Source of the DNA: Chitinophaga dinghuensis
GTDB lineage: Bacteria > Bacteroidota > Bacteroidia > Chitinophagales > Chitinophagaceae
Direction: 5' to 3'
DNA length: 64,000 bases
Assembly: GCF_003259435.1 (NCBI RefSeq)
Contig: NZ_QLMA01000005.1
Coordinates: 124,001 to 188,000, forward strand
Under the pieces are notes generated by a model. It searched no databases. It was not told the origin of the DNA and saw nothing but the letters and a program-made list of their open reading frames with translations. The translations under genes were made by a program, and so were the position numbers. Positions 41,862-51,067 of this stretch are shown here, in pieces (the first letter of the stretch is position 1; each line of letters begins with the position of its first letter).

Positions 41862-42815
41862 TCAGGTCTCTCTGTAACAGCCGTAGGTATTTTCATAATG
41901 GGACAGATCGCATTCCAGTTGCTGGCGGTCCCAGTTGGCCGTATTGGCAGCGGCTTCGTAGGTAGTTTGCAGGAAATCATGGAGAGTAGCCGCAGGGTCG
42001 TCACTTTGCTGGACATCCTCATAATTCAGCATGAACTCCCCCATTTCCGGGCTAAAGAAAGCAGCGGCGGGTTTTACCGGCTGTTGGGAAAAATCGGCCG
42101 GAACGGGGTAAGCATATGAATAGAAAACGGCATGCGGGTATTGATCGCTGCCCAGCCAAAAGCCACAGGAGCTTACTTCATGGGAGTAGGCCTCTTGCAT
42201 CACTAGTTTAGGCATATTGGGCATTTGTCCGTTATGTTCCGGCGCTTGTCTTCCAGAGAACCGGGTAACAGCCATATCGAATGCGCCCCAGAAAAAATGA
42301 ACAGGGCTCGCTTTTCCGATGAAGCCGGTGCGAAAGCGGGTAAACACCGAATGAACGCGTACCATTGCCTGCCAGAAATCTTCCACTTGCGCCGGGTTGT
42401 AGCTCTGATGCACGGTATCTGTGGGAAATGGAATTGCTGCCGGAATTTCGCTGGGCATGTCTGTAATTTTCACATCAATATCCAGTTTCCCGATAATATC
42501 AAATAATTTATGGTAGAAATCGGCCACTGTCATAGCTTGCAAAGGGATCTTTTCTTTTCCGCCCTCACTGGTAATCACTACCAGCTCATGCTCCACAAAG
42601 TTGAAGTCAATACTAAAAATACCGTGCTGGTAGGGCATACTGCCGGTTCCAAAACCTTCGGGATTTACATACAAGGTAACATGCCAGGAATGATTCAGCC
42701 AGGGCATTTTTCGTAGCCTGATCTTACCGACGATCTGTGTCCAGAGATGCAGGGTGGCCAGGGTGTCTTTCCAGGCAGTATAATTCAATACAGGCCAGGC
42801 TTGGTTTTGTGCCAT
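41862..42815 (-). CDS. DUF5996 family protein
   Basis: A 317-residue cytoplasmic protein of the DUF5996 family. Recognisable segments are WKDTLATLHLWTQIVGKIRL, NHSWHVTLYVNPEGFGTG, FWQAMVRVHSVFTRFRTGF, GKASPVHFFWGAFDMAVTRFSGR and the C-terminal SHEVSSCGFWLG, all in order. The conserved histidines and tryptophans suggest an active site, but no reaction is known. It is transcribed toward the MarR-GNAT gene, and divergent from the Crp-family gene 80 bp away. Confidence 0.88.
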   Translation of the reverse strand: MAQNQAWPVLNYTAWKDTLATLHLWTQIVGKIRLRKMPWLNHSWHVTLYVNPEGFGTGSMPYQHGIFSIDFNFVEHELVVITSEGGKEKIPLQAMTVADFYHKLFDIIGKLDIDVKITDMPSEIPAAIPFPTDTVHQSYNPAQVEDFWQAMVRVHSVFTRFRTGFIGKASPVHFFWGAFDMAVTRFSGRQAPEHNGQMPNMPKLVMQEAYSHEVSSCGFWLGSDQYPHAVFYSYAYPVPADFSQQPVKPAAAFFSPEMGEFMLNYEDVQQSDDPAATLHDFLQTTYEAAANTANWDRQQLECDLSHYENTYGCYRET

Positions 42816-42895
42816 AACTATTTCTTTTTAACCTTTAACAAACGAGCCCGCTGATGGTTTATACCTATCTTTACAACGCATTCAAATGTGCGACT

Positions 42896-43465
42896 ATGCA
42901 ATTTCTACGGGATCATTTTGAAAAGTTAATTACTCTTACTGATAAAGAATTTCAATACATCTTACAGTTCTTTCGCAGCAGGCGCATTATGAAAAAGCAA
43001 TTCCTGTTACAGGAAGGAGATCCTGTTACCCAGGAATATTTTGTGGTAAAAGGATGTCTGAAATCGTATGTGCTGGATAGTGAGGATAGAAGTCATATTA
43101 TGCAGTTTGCGTTGCCTGACTGGTGGATAAGCGATTACCAGGCCCTGGTTACACAAAGTCCGTCCAGTATGTTTTTAGAAGCGGTGGTACCCACACAGGT
43201 ATTGTGTATCACCCGGGAAGACAAAGAGAGGCTTTGTGCGGAGATGCATAAGATGGAACATTTCTTCCGCATCAAGAATGCTTATGGCTATATCGGATTA
43301 CAACGTCGTATATTATCTATGCTCACCGGAAGTGCCAAAGAGCGCTATGAGCAGCTATTACAGCAATATCCTGATTTATTCCAGGTAGTACCTAAACAAG
43401 ACCTGGCGGCATTCCTTGGCGTTAGCAGGGAAACGCTCAGTCGCCTCTACTCCAAAAACAAATAA
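42896..43465 (+). CDS. Crp/Fnr-family transcriptional regulator
   Basis: A 189-residue cyclic-nucleotide-binding-fold regulator. The sensor domain has LLQEGDPVTQEYFVVKGCLKSYV and the C-terminal HTH has KQDLAAFLGVSRETLSRLYS. The usual Arg/Ser of the cAMP pocket is not evident, so ligand binding is uncertain, as in many Bacteroidota Crp-like proteins that lack a phosphate-binding cassette. The ATG at 42896 was chosen over one 14 codons upstream. A perfect Crp-type palindrome begins 2 bp after its stop, upstream of the DJ-1 gene. Confidence 0.9.
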   Translation: MQFLRDHFEKLITLTDKEFQYILQFFRSRRIMKKQFLLQEGDPVTQEYFVVKGCLKSYVLDSEDRSHIMQFALPDWWISDYQALVTQSPSSMFLEAVVPTQVLCITREDKERLCAEMHKMEHFFRIKNAYGYIGLQRRILSMLTGSAKERYEQLLQQYPDLFQVVPKQDLAAFLGVSRETLSRLYSKNK

Positions 43466-43466
43466 A

Positions 43467-43482
43467 TGTGATATAGGTCACA
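43467..43482. promoter_or_regulatory. Crp/Fnr-type operator TGTGA-N6-TCACA
   Basis: TGTGA-TATAGG-TCACA is an exact match to the Crp consensus palindrome, lying between the Crp-family gene and the DJ-1/PfpI gene, about 76 bp before the latter's ATG. The linked regulator probably acts here; distance suggests activation or autoregulatory feedback on the downstream gene. Confidence 0.55.
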
Positions 43483-43558
43483 TGCACAATGTGACTTACC
43501 TCCTGTGCTGAAAGCCAGCGCTGACGGATCTTTGTTGTCATAAAAATAAAGATCAGCA

Positions 43559-44344
43559 ATGAACTTCCTATCAAGGTTAGTGTTAAATACCATTATTATC
43601 CTTTCAGCATTAAAAGGTTTTTCACAAATGAACACAAGCAATACCAATCAGGGTGCGGGTAAGAAAATACTCTTCGTAGTAACTTCCCATTCCGACCTCG
43701 GCAATACCGGTGAAAAAACGGGTATCTGGATCGAAGAATTTGCCGCACCGTATTATTTTCTGCATGATAAAGGAGTAGACATCACGATTGCTTCTCCTGC
43801 CGGCGGCGCTGCTCCTATTGATCCCAAGAGCACAGACCCCAATGCGCAAACGGAAGCTACCAAAAGGTTTTACAGCGATCCTGCTACACAGGACAGGCTT
43901 GCGCATACTGTGGCGCTGTCTACTGTAAAAGCAGGAGATTATGATGCGGTATTCTATCCTGGCGGCCACGGTCCGATGTGGGATCTGGCAGAGGATAAAA
44001 CCTCCGCCGCGCTGATTGCCACCTTCCTCGATAGTAAAAAACCCGCAGCGCTGGTATGCCATGCGCCTGTAGCATTACAACATGTAGTGGACAGTAATGG
44101 CGCGCTCGTAATAAAAGGTAAGAATGTAACGGGCTTTAGCAACAGTGAGGAAGCAGGGGTTAAACTCACCCATGTGGTGCCTTTCCTGCTGGAAGATATG
44201 CTGAAGGCCAAAGGCGGGCATTATCAGAAGGGACCCGACTGGCAGTCATTTGCTATTCAGGATGGACTCCTGATTACCGGCCAAAATCCGGCATCTTCTG
44301 TTGCTGTGGCAGAGAAGCTGTTGCAGCAAGTGATTGCTAAATAG
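43559..44344 (+). CDS. DJ-1/PfpI-family protein, Hsp31/glutamine-amidotransferase-like
   Basis: A 261-residue member of the DJ-1/PfpI superfamily. The nucleophile elbow LVCHAP contains C167-H168, with E60 (GIWIEE) as the likely acid and the YPGGHGPMWDL oxyanion region at 133-143, as in Hsp31-type glyoxalase III or chaperone proteins. The first 23 residues look like a weak signal peptide (LVLNTIIILSALKGFSQ), so an exported form is possible, although an internal ATG at codon 24 would give a cytosolic form. It sits behind a Crp-type site and ends in a 21-bp terminator. Confidence 0.88.
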   Translation: MNFLSRLVLNTIIILSALKGFSQMNTSNTNQGAGKKILFVVTSHSDLGNTGEKTGIWIEEFAAPYYFLHDKGVDITIASPAGGAAPIDPKSTDPNAQTEATKRFYSDPATQDRLAHTVALSTVKAGDYDAVFYPGGHGPMWDLAEDKTSAALIATFLDSKKPAALVCHAPVALQHVVDSNGALVIKGKNVTGFSNSEEAGVKLTHVVPFLLEDMLKAKGGHYQKGPDWQSFAIQDGLLITGQNPASSVAVAEKLLQQVIAK

Positions 44345-44370
44345 ATTATTTTTAATTACATAAGTTGTTT

Positions 44371-44422
44371 ATAAGAAAAATGGTTGACGTCTGCGACGTC
44401 AACCATTTTTCTTATATTTTTT
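44371..44422 (+). terminator. Very strong hairpin terminator of the DJ-1 gene
   Basis: A perfect 21-bp stem (44371-44391 with 44395-44415) and a 3-base loop is followed by ATTTTTT on the plus strand. A second GC-rich stem (GGCCCTGCCC, 44427-44436 with 44440-44449) follows at once and may add stability for the convergent gene. Confidence 0.9.
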
Positions 44423-44471
44423 CGTCGGCCCTGCCCGGTGGGCAGGGCCGCGATAATTCTTATTTATTGAT

Positions 44472-45776
44472 TTATTTTTCAAAGAAAGTGTGTTTCACAA
44501 ATTTGGAGGTATCTACTCCTACGGCTGCAAATTGTTTATTGAGGGCATACACGCTGTTTTGAAAGAGCTGCGCTGAAATACCATCCTGCTTTCTACCGGC
44601 GAGGTATACACGAAATGACGAACTGTGTTTCACCTGTGCCAGCATTATTTTCATGCCTGGATAGGCTTCTCCAATGGCTTTACCTGGCTTCAGCGTATCG
44701 TATAAGGCGATGGCGGTTGTTACATCAAAAGGCCGTGCGGTGGCAGAATCGAGTGGTTCGTTGCGTCTGCTGCCTGGAGGAGCCAGCAAATGCTTCGGAT
44801 CATAGCAACGGATATAGAGGTTCGATGATGCGCTGTCTCCATAATTCATCATACTTTTATTCATACTCTTTATGATACTGTCGCTCCCAACAATTAACAT
44901 TTTCAGTTCAAAGGAATCCGGGTGCTCAATAAACTTATCCAGTTCTTCATTATTGGCAGTGAGTTCGAATAATTTTATTCCGGTGGGTTCATTCACGGAT
45001 AAATTGGGGAGCAGCTTGATAGTAGCGCTGCTATCATTGCTGTACAGGTACACTTCACCTTGTGCGACAGACATAGAATCTACCATGGACTTGGCAATTC
45101 GGATATTTCCATCAAACTTTTTTTCTTGCATTTCCGTAAACTTGCTGAAGTTCGGACCACGATCTTTGATCCAGTCCTTTCCACATGCTTTGATGAGGGA
45201 AGCCAGGGCAAAGATGAAACCGAGAGGAACTGTCCAGTAGGCCATCTTGCTATTCTTTGTTTCTTCTCTTTTTAATTGAATAGCCGGATCTTCTGCCGTG
45301 ACAGGTTCACGCTGTTGCAGCTTCCTGGCATAACGGGAATCCAGCCTTCTTTGCAGGGCCGCTGTGAACTCGGAAAAGGTGATGGCATCCTGCTCATTGT
45401 TAAAAACATTGCTTCGGTATGTCACATTCCAACGTACCTTCTTCCCTGATTTCAGGCGCAGACTCATGGAGGGCGGATTACGCTGATACCATGGGAGGTC
45501 TATTATCTGTTCTATATCGTCGAAATTAATCCGGCCATAAAATTCGGATGTAAGGCCAGCATTATCCAGGTCAATGGTATCTTTTGCTTTTCCTTTCACG
45601 AACATCAAGTACATTCCTCCGCCCAATGGCAGCAAGATAGCTGCCAGGAAAGGAGCCAACGAGGTAATGTTCATTGCCATTATTATTACCAGTGCCAGCA
45701 CCGGACCAAGGATCATGAGCAACAGGTACAGCAGTACATTCTTCGGGTTATGAAATCTAAAGGTAAACGTCTTCAT
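44472..45776 (-). CDS. Conserved membrane protein of unknown function
   Basis: A 434-residue protein with two N-terminal transmembrane helices (LLYLLLMILGPVLALVIIMA; FLAAILLPLGGGMYLMF), a soluble PH-like stretch (LTSEFYGRINFDDIEQIIDLPW), a third helix near 178-198 (MAYWTVPLGFIFALASLIKA) and a large soluble C-terminal domain. I recognise no family. The region between helix 2 and 3 resembles the PH-like domains seen in some two-TM proteins. It stands alone, divergent from the methyltransferase gene. Confidence 0.75.
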   Translation of the reverse strand: MKTFTFRFHNPKNVLLYLLLMILGPVLALVIIMAMNITSLAPFLAAILLPLGGGMYLMFVKGKAKDTIDLDNAGLTSEFYGRINFDDIEQIIDLPWYQRNPPSMSLRLKSGKKVRWNVTYRSNVFNNEQDAITFSEFTAALQRRLDSRYARKLQQREPVTAEDPAIQLKREETKNSKMAYWTVPLGFIFALASLIKACGKDWIKDRGPNFSKFTEMQEKKFDGNIRIAKSMVDSMSVAQGEVYLYSNDSSATIKLLPNLSVNEPTGIKLFELTANNEELDKFIEHPDSFELKMLIVGSDSIIKSMNKSMMNYGDSASSNLYIRCYDPKHLLAPPGSRRNEPLDSATARPFDVTTAIALYDTLKPGKAIGEAYPGMKIMLAQVKHSSSFRVYLAGRKQDGISAQLFQNSVYALNKQFAAVGVDTSKFVKHTFFEK

Positions 45777-45848
45777 CCCTCACAAAATAATAAATTATCC
45801 ATTAGGAAGAGATCTCCGCTATCTTTCTGATTCTTTGTAAATTACCAT

Positions 45849-46364
45849 ATGAATTTATCGGAAGCTACCTCATTGATTACCCAATCCGGTTTGCCAGGCG
45901 GCACCTGGGCCGATCTGGGCGCCGGCAGCGGATTATTCAGTGCAGCGCTGGCACAGCTATTACCTGCTGGCAGCACTATTTATGCCATAGACCGCGCATC
46001 GCCGGAAAAAATCGTATATCCGATTCCGTTGGGCATTCAAGTGATAACCAAGCAACAGGATTTTGAACAAGACCCGCTTCTGCTGGATGAATTGTCAGGA
46101 ATACTAATGGCCAATTCCCTGCATTATGTATCCAACAAAGAGGCGCTGTTACGCCAACTCGCCACACAAATGCGACCTGAGGCGGTCTTTATATTTGTGG
46201 AGTATGAAACCCAACAAGCCAATCCCTGGGTCCCTTATCCTATTCCCTTTCAGGAATTAACCCGGTTACTGCATAGGGTGGGCTTTGCACAATCAACCTA
46301 TCTGGGCGACCGACCTTCTGTTTACAGATCCGGTAAGATGTATGCGGCTGCCTACCGCAGATAA
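45849..46364 (+). CDS. Class I SAM-dependent methyltransferase
   Basis: A 171-residue methyltransferase. SAM motif I is WADLGAGSGLFSAALAQLLP (about 20-39) and motif II is STIYAIDRA; ILMANSLHYVSNKEALLRQL gives motif IV. It is short for the family but the core Rossmann sheet is complete, so it is probably functional rather than truncated. The substrate is unknown. Confidence 0.9.
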   Translation: MNLSEATSLITQSGLPGGTWADLGAGSGLFSAALAQLLPAGSTIYAIDRASPEKIVYPIPLGIQVITKQQDFEQDPLLLDELSGILMANSLHYVSNKEALLRQLATQMRPEAVFIFVEYETQQANPWVPYPIPFQELTRLLHRVGFAQSTYLGDRPSVYRSGKMYAAAYRR

Positions 46365-46366
46365 AA

Positions 46367-46397
46367 AAGGGCGACTGCCGCTAGCAGTCACCCTTTT
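46367..46397. terminator. Bidirectional terminator between the methyltransferase and M60 giant genes
   Basis: Stem GGGCGACTGC with GCAGTCACCC (one mismatch) has T-runs at both ends: CCCTTTTC on the plus strand and a run of A (TTTTTT on the minus strand) before it. It serves the convergent methyltransferase and giant M60 genes. Confidence 0.75.
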
Positions 46398-46415
46398 CGC
46401 GTGCATGGTTTATCG

Positions 46416-49400
46416 TTAACGTTTGATGAGTTTAACAAAAGTTGTTCTGTTTTCCTGTGCGATCACCGCGAAATAAATGCCTGCTTCCAGGTCATTACCA
46501 AAGCGGATTTGCGCTCCAGAAGCAAATTTCAATTGCTTCACTGTTCTGCCGAAAAAGTCCATTACCGTTATCGTCACTGGCGCCTGCTGATTACTTTGCA
46601 GTGAAATCACAAAATCCGTTGTACTTGGATTAGGATAAGTTGTTGCAATGAGTAAACCAGGGGTTGATTTTTCCGTATAGTCGATAGCGTTATCACCATA
46701 GGCAGCTGGCACTTCTAAGGTAGACCAGGTGGCTATTTCACGGAAATCGTTCCCCAGTGTGATCATTACCTGCTGGGTATTTTGTCCGCCAGTGGTTGTC
46801 AGGAGATACGGAGTTGTCAGGCTGAAGTTGTTACCCCCGGGGCCGGCTGGAGTATATTGTTCCATTTTACTATATCCGTTACCGTTAGTATTTTCCGGGT
46901 TGGTATTGTAGTAAAGTCGGATGCCGTAAGTACCATTAGGGCCGGATTTACGGGCTGAGATACGCAGTTGGAGTTGATCTTCCGGCGTGTATGCGATACT
47001 GTCGGATAACAGTGGAATAGTGAATCGGGTAGCCGATTGCAGGGAATTACCCTGGAGCAGTTGATCCGGTAAATTGCCGGAGCCCACCAGCTGACCATTG
47101 AGGAAGAGTTCAGCGCGGAGGTCTGCGCGTCTCCCTATACTGGAATTATTGGTAGTACCGGCATATATGGTGACAGGTCCGAATTTACTTTTGCGCAAAC
47201 TGACGATCACCGCTTGTTGGGCAACTGCCGTATTCCCTGCACTGTCCGTCACAGACCAGGTTACCAGCGTAGTTCCAGCAGGGAATGCCGCTGGCGCATC
47301 GGAGGTAATACTGGCGATACCACTCTTGTCTGTTGCTGCAGGCGGCGTCAACTGCACAGTAGCTGTAGTACGACCGGTATCGTTAAGGGCGTGAATCGTA
47401 TCAGGCGTGGTGATAGCAGGCGGAATACTGTCCGGATACACGAGGAGCACCGGGCGGATAGTGGCGTCGGCGTTTTCTCTGGCAGAGAAAGTAGCATCGT
47501 TGGTTTGACCGGAAACGGAAGACTGTATCACCAGTGACAGGATTTTATCGCCCGTCATTTCCTGGATTACCTGGTTGGTGATATCCCATTCCACATAACC
47601 CGTTTTTTTACCTTGTACACTGGCCACTTGTGTTACAGCAGCAGGTTTATTGTTCCAGTTGATACCTGTTTCCGTCCAGCTGTCATCATCTGCTTTCCAC
47701 ACCTGCCATTGAGTGCCAGTGATGGCTGTACCAGCGCCTACTATATTGAGTCTTAGCTTAGCGGTGTTCACGTTACCCAGCGCTTTCAGGTCAAATTTAA
47801 TATAGGAAATCCTGCTATAGCCGCTGTTACCATCTTTTTTCACCACCAGCGTAGAGGCGGTACCGTAGTTGATCCCGGCATAGCTGGCATCTCTAACAAA
47901 CGCGTCTGCTAACGGGAACGCACCTCCGGTAATCATACCAACAGATGCAGACGAAGCAGTATCGCCATTCTGCCAGGTCACTTTCGCCGTCAGGTTATGA
48001 GGGCCTTCTCCCGGTACGATGGAAATGTTGTAAGGCGCTGTAGTAGCGGTTCCCGCCAGAACGTTATCCAGGTAATAATCTATTCGCTGTACGGGACTAC
48101 CTTGCGATGCCACGCGTATAGAAACAGGAACCGGTGCGTTTTTCACGAAGGCGGCGCCATCCAGGGGGCTCGTTATACTAATCGCATTCATCGTGATGTT
48201 TACCGGAGAAGAAGCAGCCGTAGCGCCACCTTGAATAGTGGCCACGGTGGTGAGAGCGTAGTGCCCGGGAGCTGCGTTGATCCAGTTAAAAGTATAAGGC
48301 GCAGTCGTATCTTCTCCCAGCTTGGTACTATTCTGAAAGAATTCCACTTTCGTCACTTTGCCAGGACCGTTGGCAGCAGCGGCGATAAATACAGTATCTC
48401 CTGCGGCGTATACTGCGTCTGAGGCAGGCGTTTGAATACTTGTGACAATATCATCGCGGAGTAAAGACGGATCTACGACCGGGTTTGGAAGTCCGAGTGC
48501 CGCCACTTCTGCATAAATAGATTCGCTTACATTGAAGCCCCATTTGCGGAAAAACTGGCTGAGATTATCGCCGCTGATCTGGGAAGCATAGAGCATAAAA
48601 AGTCGCATCTCCTGCTCATCGCCTACTGGAGAAGGCGCTTCATCGCGACTCCGTTTATGCAGGGTATGATAGAATTCATCGCCATAGGCCAGCCATAACT
48701 GGTGGAACATACCGAGTCGGGTGAAGAGCGCGGTACTGCTGGCATTGAAATTCCTGCTGCCGTCTGGCAAGGCCAGGTATGCGAAGATGGTATTCCAATC
48801 TGATGCCCCGATACCCGGCTCTCCCGGATGGATAGCGCGTTTGGCTGCCAGAGAGTATATATTAACGCCGACCTCAATACAGGTAGACCAGATCCAGCTC
48901 CAGTGTTGATGGTGGTGGCCTATTTCATGGAAGATGCCCCATCCCCCACTGTTAAGGATATACGAAGGTGCGAGTATCCAGTTGATACTTCCCGTAGGAA
49001 TGCGTACTCGACCCATCGAGGTAGCATCTGGGTTGCCACTGGCTTTCTCCAGCAGCATCAGTTTATTTTTCAGGAAGGGAGCATGTACCGGCGTACTGTT
49101 GTCCAGGCCACTGATATCGCCTTCCGCCTGCATGACCTGATCCAGTAAGCGCAGCAAGGTATCCTGGTTTTCATTGCGATATTCTGCCGCCTTTGTTCTA
49201 CTAACGACAACGAATAAACGATTGGAAACCAGGGTCGCATTTGGTGAAATCGTATCTGCCGACAACATATTCAGCCAGTCGCTATTTGTGGTAGCGCCGA
49301 GAATATATAATGGCATCTGATTGTAACCGCTTTGGAAGGTGACCTTTACGCGGTTATTATCAGAGGGATCATTGGAGGAGTATTGCAGGTAGAGATCTCC

Positions 49401-49778
49401 TCCGTTGGCATTTGTAATGGTATTCAGGCCAGCGGTTAAGTTGTAAGTGGTAACCGTTTGACGGTCATAGGTACCCATGATTAATTTGGGGAGGCCTGTT
49501 CCGCTGATTTGTTCCACGTTCAGGAGCAGCGGTACATTGGCAGATGCCCGTAGCCCCACCGGTTCAAAATCGGCCACCTGGAGGGAGGTTTTGAGTCGCC
49601 CTGTTTCCTTGGCAGTACTGGGAATCTGTGTCAGTTCCCAGATATTCCTGGTAATCATATGAAAAGGCTTCCCGCTGTCGACCGGCGTAGTATAACGCAT
49701 CATCGGAATGGGCGCGGCGGATAGCTGTTGAATGGCAAGAAACGCCAGCAATGCCAGCAAGTGTGTAAATTTTTTCAT
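46416..49778 (-). CDS. Giant secreted M60-like metallopeptidase with Ig/HYR/DNRLRE domains and T9SS sorting signal
   Basis: An 1120-residue exported multidomain protein. A signal peptide (about 1-22, ending SAAP) precedes the M60 domain with the zinc site FHEIGHHHQHW and the downstream Glu in STCIEVGVNIYS. Bacterial Ig-like repeats follow (VTSIQTPASDAVYAAGDTV; ITSPLDGAAFVKNAPVPVS), then a DNRLRE/CBM96-like domain (ADAFVRDASYAGINYGTAS), an HYR domain (PPAITTPDTIHALNDTGRTT) and a final type A T9SS sorting domain (PNPSTTDFVISLQSN, ending FVKLIKR). It is probably attached to or released at the cell surface for breakdown of glycoproteins. The ATG at 49778 was chosen. The gene lies alone between divergent neighbours. 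Confidence 0.92.
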   Translation of the reverse strand: MKKFTHLLALLAFLAIQQLSAAPIPMMRYTTPVDSGKPFHMITRNIWELTQIPSTAKETGRLKTSLQVADFEPVGLRASANVPLLLNVEQISGTGLPKLIMGTYDRQTVTTYNLTAGLNTITNANGGDLYLQYSSNDPSDNNRVKVTFQSGYNQMPLYILGATTNSDWLNMLSADTISPNATLVSNRLFVVVSRTKAAEYRNENQDTLLRLLDQVMQAEGDISGLDNSTPVHAPFLKNKLMLLEKASGNPDATSMGRVRIPTGSINWILAPSYILNSGGWGIFHEIGHHHQHWSWIWSTCIEVGVNIYSLAAKRAIHPGEPGIGASDWNTIFAYLALPDGSRNFNASSTALFTRLGMFHQLWLAYGDEFYHTLHKRSRDEAPSPVGDEQEMRLFMLYASQISGDNLSQFFRKWGFNVSESIYAEVAALGLPNPVVDPSLLRDDIVTSIQTPASDAVYAAGDTVFIAAAANGPGKVTKVEFFQNSTKLGEDTTAPYTFNWINAAPGHYALTTVATIQGGATAASSPVNITMNAISITSPLDGAAFVKNAPVPVSIRVASQGSPVQRIDYYLDNVLAGTATTAPYNISIVPGEGPHNLTAKVTWQNGDTASSASVGMITGGAFPLADAFVRDASYAGINYGTASTLVVKKDGNSGYSRISYIKFDLKALGNVNTAKLRLNIVGAGTAITGTQWQVWKADDDSWTETGINWNNKPAAVTQVASVQGKKTGYVEWDITNQVIQEMTGDKILSLVIQSSVSGQTNDATFSARENADATIRPVLLVYPDSIPPAITTPDTIHALNDTGRTTATVQLTPPAATDKSGIASITSDAPAAFPAGTTLVTWSVTDSAGNTAVAQQAVIVSLRKSKFGPVTIYAGTTNNSSIGRRADLRAELFLNGQLVGSGNLPDQLLQGNSLQSATRFTIPLLSDSIAYTPEDQLQLRISARKSGPNGTYGIRLYYNTNPENTNGNGYSKMEQYTPAGPGGNNFSLTTPYLLTTTGGQNTQQVMITLGNDFREIATWSTLEVPAAYGDNAIDYTEKSTPGLLIATTYPNPSTTDFVISLQSNQQAPVTITVMDFFGRTVKQLKFASGAQIRFGNDLEAGIYFAVIAQENRTTFVKLIKR

Positions 49779-50030
49779 GTTCGTGGTTCTATTTTGAGTT
49801 AAGGCAGTAATGTGCACTGTGTATCTTAAAAATAAGCACCAACGTGGCTTTGGTTACCGGTCAAACTGATCATAGACACGGGAAGATTGATTCATGGGGT
49901 GAAATTTCCAGGAAAATTCAGATATTTGCATCCGTGAAAATACCGGCATACCCAAAATGTCATGTTTGTTAATCCATACTACAACCAACATCAAGCGGCC
50001 GGATTTTCCTAAAATTAAAATGTAAAACCT

Positions 50031-51053
50031 ATGAATCGAACGATTATCGTTGGAGACATCCATGGATGTTACGACGAACTCATGTTATTATTAGAGAAAG
50101 TTAACCTGCAACCCCAAGACCTGCTGATTGCACTGGGCGACATAGTTGACAGAGGCAATAAGTCCCCGGAAGTTTACCAATACCTGCGGGAACGCCCGAA
50201 TACAGTGGTTTTAATGGGCAACCATGAGCGAAAACATTTGACAGGAATTCTCTCTTATTCGCAGGAGATTGTAAAATTGCAGTTTGGCGCTGCTTATCCT
50301 GATTTCCTGGAATGGTTAAAAGGGCTGCCTTACTATTATGAGACAGCGGAAGCGATTATCGTACATGCTTCCCTGTTAGATGGCATTCCTTTGAGCGAGC
50401 AGCGGGAAGAAGTGCTTTGCGGCACTATATCCGGCGAGAAGCAGTTGGAAAAGACATATGGAGACGCGATGCAGTGGATGCACCATTATACCGGGGAGAA
50501 ACCGGTTATTTTTGGTCATCGGGTAGTGGATGAAGTAGAGACCACAGGCCATTGCTGGGGCATTGATACTGGCTGTTGCCATGGTCTGCGACTTACAGCC
50601 ATTGAGTTACCCGGTATGAAAATCCACCAGGTGGAAGGATTAGCAGATCATTGGCGGGCCGAACAAAAAAAATGGCAGCTGCCTGTGTTACACTCCAAAA
50701 ACTGGAAGCAGCTGGAGTTTAAAGCAATCCGTCATCAGCTGAAGAAACTGGATTATCTGCAAGAGCCAGAAGCGAGACAGATACTAGATAAGATACAGCA
50801 ATGGATGGAAGCGCTCCCGCAGACCTTTCAGACTTTAGCCAACGCGATCGAACAATTTGCGGCCAGTATGCAGGCGGATGAAAGCAGGAATTTTGTGGAA
50901 GAAGCGAATCAGTATTTTTTCAAAGTATTCCTGTATAAAGCAGCAGCCAGCAATCTGAAAGTGAGTGATTTGGAACAATCCCTCCAAACACCGGAGAAAG
51001 TACTGAAACTGGCCGCAGCATTACAGACCGATATCTTAACCTTCCCGGAATAA
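50031..51053 (+). CDS. Metallophosphoesterase (PPP-like serine/threonine phosphatase fold)
   Basis: A 340-residue calcineurin-like phosphoesterase. Metal ligands are clear: GDIHG (8-12, D9 and H11), GDIVDRG (36-42, D37) and GNHE (63-66), with the later GHRVVDE histidine. The order and spacing are those of PPP/diadenosine-tetraphosphatase-like enzymes. The C-terminal 120 residues are an extra helical extension absent from ordinary ApaH. It hydrolyses a phosphoester of unknown kind. The next gene (AraC type) follows 14 bp later. Confidence 0.92.
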   Translation: MNRTIIVGDIHGCYDELMLLLEKVNLQPQDLLIALGDIVDRGNKSPEVYQYLRERPNTVVLMGNHERKHLTGILSYSQEIVKLQFGAAYPDFLEWLKGLPYYYETAEAIIVHASLLDGIPLSEQREEVLCGTISGEKQLEKTYGDAMQWMHHYTGEKPVIFGHRVVDEVETTGHCWGIDTGCCHGLRLTAIELPGMKIHQVEGLADHWRAEQKKWQLPVLHSKNWKQLEFKAIRHQLKKLDYLQEPEARQILDKIQQWMEALPQTFQTLANAIEQFAASMQADESRNFVEEANQYFFKVFLYKAAASNLKVSDLEQSLQTPEKVLKLAAALQTDILTFPE

Positions 51054-51067
51054 TTTATCTTTAAGGT

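Noticed and set aside
44427..44449. GC-rich 10-bp hairpin as a second terminator for the minus-strand membrane protein gene
   Set aside because: The bases after it on the minus strand are GACGAAAAAATAT, with no T-run, so it is not a good intrinsic terminator for that gene.
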